From positions 1-6,803 of the forward strand of contig DASREL010000100.1 of assembly GCA_035652075.1 (NCBI GenBank): a stretch of DNA of 6,803 nt. The letters are read 5' to 3'. The translations under genes were made by a program, and so were the position numbers. The stretch's first letter is position 1. The number at the start of each line of letters is the position of its first letter. Positions 5,670-6,803 of the stretch are shown piece by piece. The stretch is from Gp6-AA45 sp035652075 (lineage in GTDB: Bacteria; Acidobacteriota; Vicinamibacteria; Vicinamibacterales; CAVVIG01). The notes under the pieces are model-generated. The model made no database searches. It saw nothing but the letters and a program-made list of their open reading frames with translations, and had not been told where the DNA came from.

Positions 5670-6306
5670 GACAGGTATGAACGAGCGCGTGGACACCCGG
5701 GTCCTCGAGCAGGATCTGAAGTCGATCTTCGGCACACGGCTGGTCTCGATTGCGACCTACGCCGGCCAGCACTCGCTGGTGATCGTCGACACGCTGCACG
5801 CCGACGATCTGCGTGCGTGCGCGAAGCGCGTGGATGCGTGGCACGATGCCCACCTCGCGACGCCGCTCGTCCTCGCCGCTCACGAGTTCGAGGACGCGCT
5901 CGACGCCTTCCCGCTCGAATTCGGTGCGATCCTCGCCGACCATACCGTCACGTTCGGCAAGGCGCCGTTCGACGGGTTGACCGTCGATCCCGCCGATCTT
6001 CGACGCGCGATCGAAGTGCAGGCGCGCAGTCACCTGCTCCACCTGCGCGAAGGCCTGATCGAAACGCGCGGGCGGTCGGATGCGCTGTCGCTGCTCATCA
6101 CCGATTCGGCCGCGGCGTTCAGCGCCCTGCTGACCAGCGTCGCGCGCCTTGATCGATCGTTCGACGCGGGTCCCGTCGCGAAAGAGGTCGCCGCCCTCGC
6201 CGGCCATCATCACGATCTTGGAAACGCGGATGCCGAGCGGTTGTTTCCGGGGTACCTCGACGCCGTCGAACGTCTCGTGAAGCACATCGACACATGGTCC
6301 GCGTGA
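5668..6306 (+). CDS. Hypothetical protein, degenerate nucleotidyltransferase-like fold
   Basis: The protein has 212 residues, or 209 if it starts at ATG 5677. The order LEQDLKSIFGTRLVSIATYAG, then HSLVIVD, then a helix and AAHEFEDALDAFPLEFGAILADH at about 70-92, resembles a group of nucleotidyltransferase-fold proteins with patterns such as VLYGSAA...VNLLVVL and FPLEFLDI. The catalytic GS loop is replaced by YAG (31-33) and no DxD metal-binding pair is visible, so transferase activity is doubtful. The C-terminal half (about 110-210) is helical in composition and has no motif I know. There is no signal peptide or membrane segment. The TPM-domain gene begins inside its last 13 bases, so the two are probably translated together. 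Real coding is supported by the long open frame, sensible amino-acid composition and tight packing. The function is unknown. Confidence 0.8.
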   Translation: MTGMNERVDTRVLEQDLKSIFGTRLVSIATYAGQHSLVIVDTLHADDLRACAKRVDAWHDAHLATPLVLAAHEFEDALDAFPLEFGAILADHTVTFGKAPFDGLTVDPADLRRAIEVQARSHLLHLREGLIETRGRSDALSLLITDSAAAFSALLTSVARLDRSFDAGPVAKEVAALAGHHHDLGNADAERLFPGYLDAVERLVKHIDTWSA

Positions 6307-6803
6307 TCACGAAGCAACCACAGAAGTCACGGAACGCACGGAAGCTTTATTCGTTCTGTGTGTTCTGTGTGTTCTGTGGTTGCTTTTTGCACGCAGCCAG
6401 CAGCCAGCTGCCCTCGCTGACGCAGCCGGTCAACGACTTCGCGCACGTGATCGACGGTTCGAGCGCGTCCGCGATGACGCGCATGATCGAAGCGCTCAAA
6501 GCGAAGACCGGTGACGTCGTCGTGGTCGCGACGGTGCCGACGATCGATCCGTACGGGGACATCAAGGAATACGCCGTCAAGCTGTTCGAGAACGGCGGGC
6601 GCGGCATCGGTGAAAAAGGCAAAGACAACGGCGTCCTGATCCTGCTCGCGCAGAAAGAGCACAAGGTCTGGATTGAGGTCGGGTACGGACTCGAAGAGTT
6701 CGTCACCGACGGCTTCGCCGGCGAAACGTCGCGCGAGTTCATGGTGCCGCGGTTTCGTCAGGGACAGTTCGGCGCGGGGCTGCTCGCCGGCACCGAACGG
6801 ATC
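6294..6803 (+). CDS. Secreted TPM-domain protein (YgcG/TPM_phosphatase family), 3' end beyond window
   Basis: The frame is open from ATG 6294 to the right edge, 170 codons. Residues 1-17 are basic (MVRVITKQPQKSRNARK), residues 18-32 hydrophobic (LYSFCVFCVFCGCFL), and HAASSQ follows, so this reads as a signal peptide, probably cleaved near A35-S36. FCGC is only a poor lipobox. The TPM domain begins at LPSLTQPVNDFAHVID (39-54) and continues through TGDVVVVATVP, DIKEYAVKLFE, GIGEKGKDNGVLILLA and WIEVGYGLEEFVTD (127-139), which are the usual conserved blocks. TPM proteins act outside the cytoplasm and are often membrane-anchored through a C-terminal part not seen here; phosphatase and photosystem-repair roles are known for plant homologues only. 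The signal peptide core (residues 7-30) is encoded by a palindromic repeat and residues 34-40 by a 7-bp array. The start overlaps the preceding gene by 13 bp. No strong Shine-Dalgarno is visible. Confidence 0.85.
   Translation, partial: MVRVITKQPQKSRNARKLYSFCVFCVFCGCFLHAASSQLPSLTQPVNDFAHVIDGSSASAMTRMIEALKAKTGDVVVVATVPTIDPYGDIKEYAVKLFENGGRGIGEKGKDNGVLILLAQKEHKVWIEVGYGLEEFVTDGFAGETSREFMVPRFRQGQFGAGLLAGTERI
6314..6383. repeat. Imperfect palindrome, CAACCACAGAA family, copy 2 (encodes the TPM signal peptide)
   Basis: The left arm at 6314-6343 begins GCAACCACAGAAGTCACGGA. The right arm at 6354-6383 is its reverse complement at 25 of 30 positions, with a 10-nt loop. The arms are built of 9-nt steps (CACGGAACG; GTTCTGTGT). 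A run of five T follows, as in copy 1. Because of the T-run it also looks like a weak terminator for the upstream gene, but the TPM frame passes straight through it. Confidence 0.88.
6393..6412 (+). repeat. 7-bp tandem array (GCAGCCA type) at the signal-peptide cleavage region
   Basis: The units are GCAGCCA, GCAGCCA and GCTGCC. They encode residues about 34-40 of the TPM protein (AASSQLP), the stretch that supplies the small residues needed for signal peptidase. The array lies 9 nt after copy 2 of the palindrome. Confidence 0.6.

Noticed and set aside
6314..6390. Rho-independent terminator after the nucleotidyltransferase-like gene
   Set aside because: A hairpin plus T5 is present, but the stem has mismatches and the TPM frame needs this sequence for its signal peptide. 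The same T-run follows copy 1, where it lies on the non-transcribed side. Some attenuation cannot be excluded.

Overview
The window is GC-rich, tightly packed bacterial DNA with no rRNA, tRNA, CRISPR array or transposase. The gene content and the short tandem and palindromic repeats, some inside genes, suggest an environmental Acidobacteriota, perhaps class Vicinamibacteria. That placement is an inference from composition and gene style, not from a marker gene.

Layout. (1) 1-2446, minus strand: a two-gene unit made of a radical SAM protein followed by an ATP-grasp ligase, the latter cut by the left window edge. The radical SAM gene appears to stop at a TGA at 1067-1069, but reading through gives Cys-Sec-Ala-Glu-Pro and 8 more residues before a TAA. 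A perfect 7-bp hairpin with an AGGUG loop lies 12 nt after the TGA. I read this as a selenoprotein of the CUAEP-tail radical SAM type with a bacterial SECIS. (2) 2473-4699, plus strand, divergent from unit 1: a proton-coupled peptide transporter (POT family), then 4 nt later a stand-alone LigD-type 3'-phosphoesterase. (3) 4670-5641, minus strand: a YvcK/GlmR (CofD-like) protein whose end overlaps the end of the phosphoesterase gene by 30 bp. (4) 5668-6803, plus strand, divergent from YvcK: a degenerate nucleotidyltransferase-like protein, overlapped by 13 bp by a secreted TPM-domain protein cut by the right edge.

Repeats. Two copies of an imperfect palindrome of about 70 bp (CAACCACAGAA... 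arms) lie inside coding sequence. One forms a low-complexity linker in the radical SAM protein; the other encodes the core of the TPM protein's signal peptide. Five separate arrays with a 7-bp period also occur, four inside coding sequence at domain borders or protein ends and one across the junction between the radical SAM and ATP-grasp genes.

Gene starts. Both divergent regions are only 26 bp long. TANNNT -10-like boxes sit 7-8 nt before possible start codons of three genes, with no clear Shine-Dalgarno, which suggests leaderless or very short-leader transcripts. The radical SAM and ATP-grasp genes probably act in one pathway of unknown product; the other genes look like ordinary housekeeping or accessory functions.
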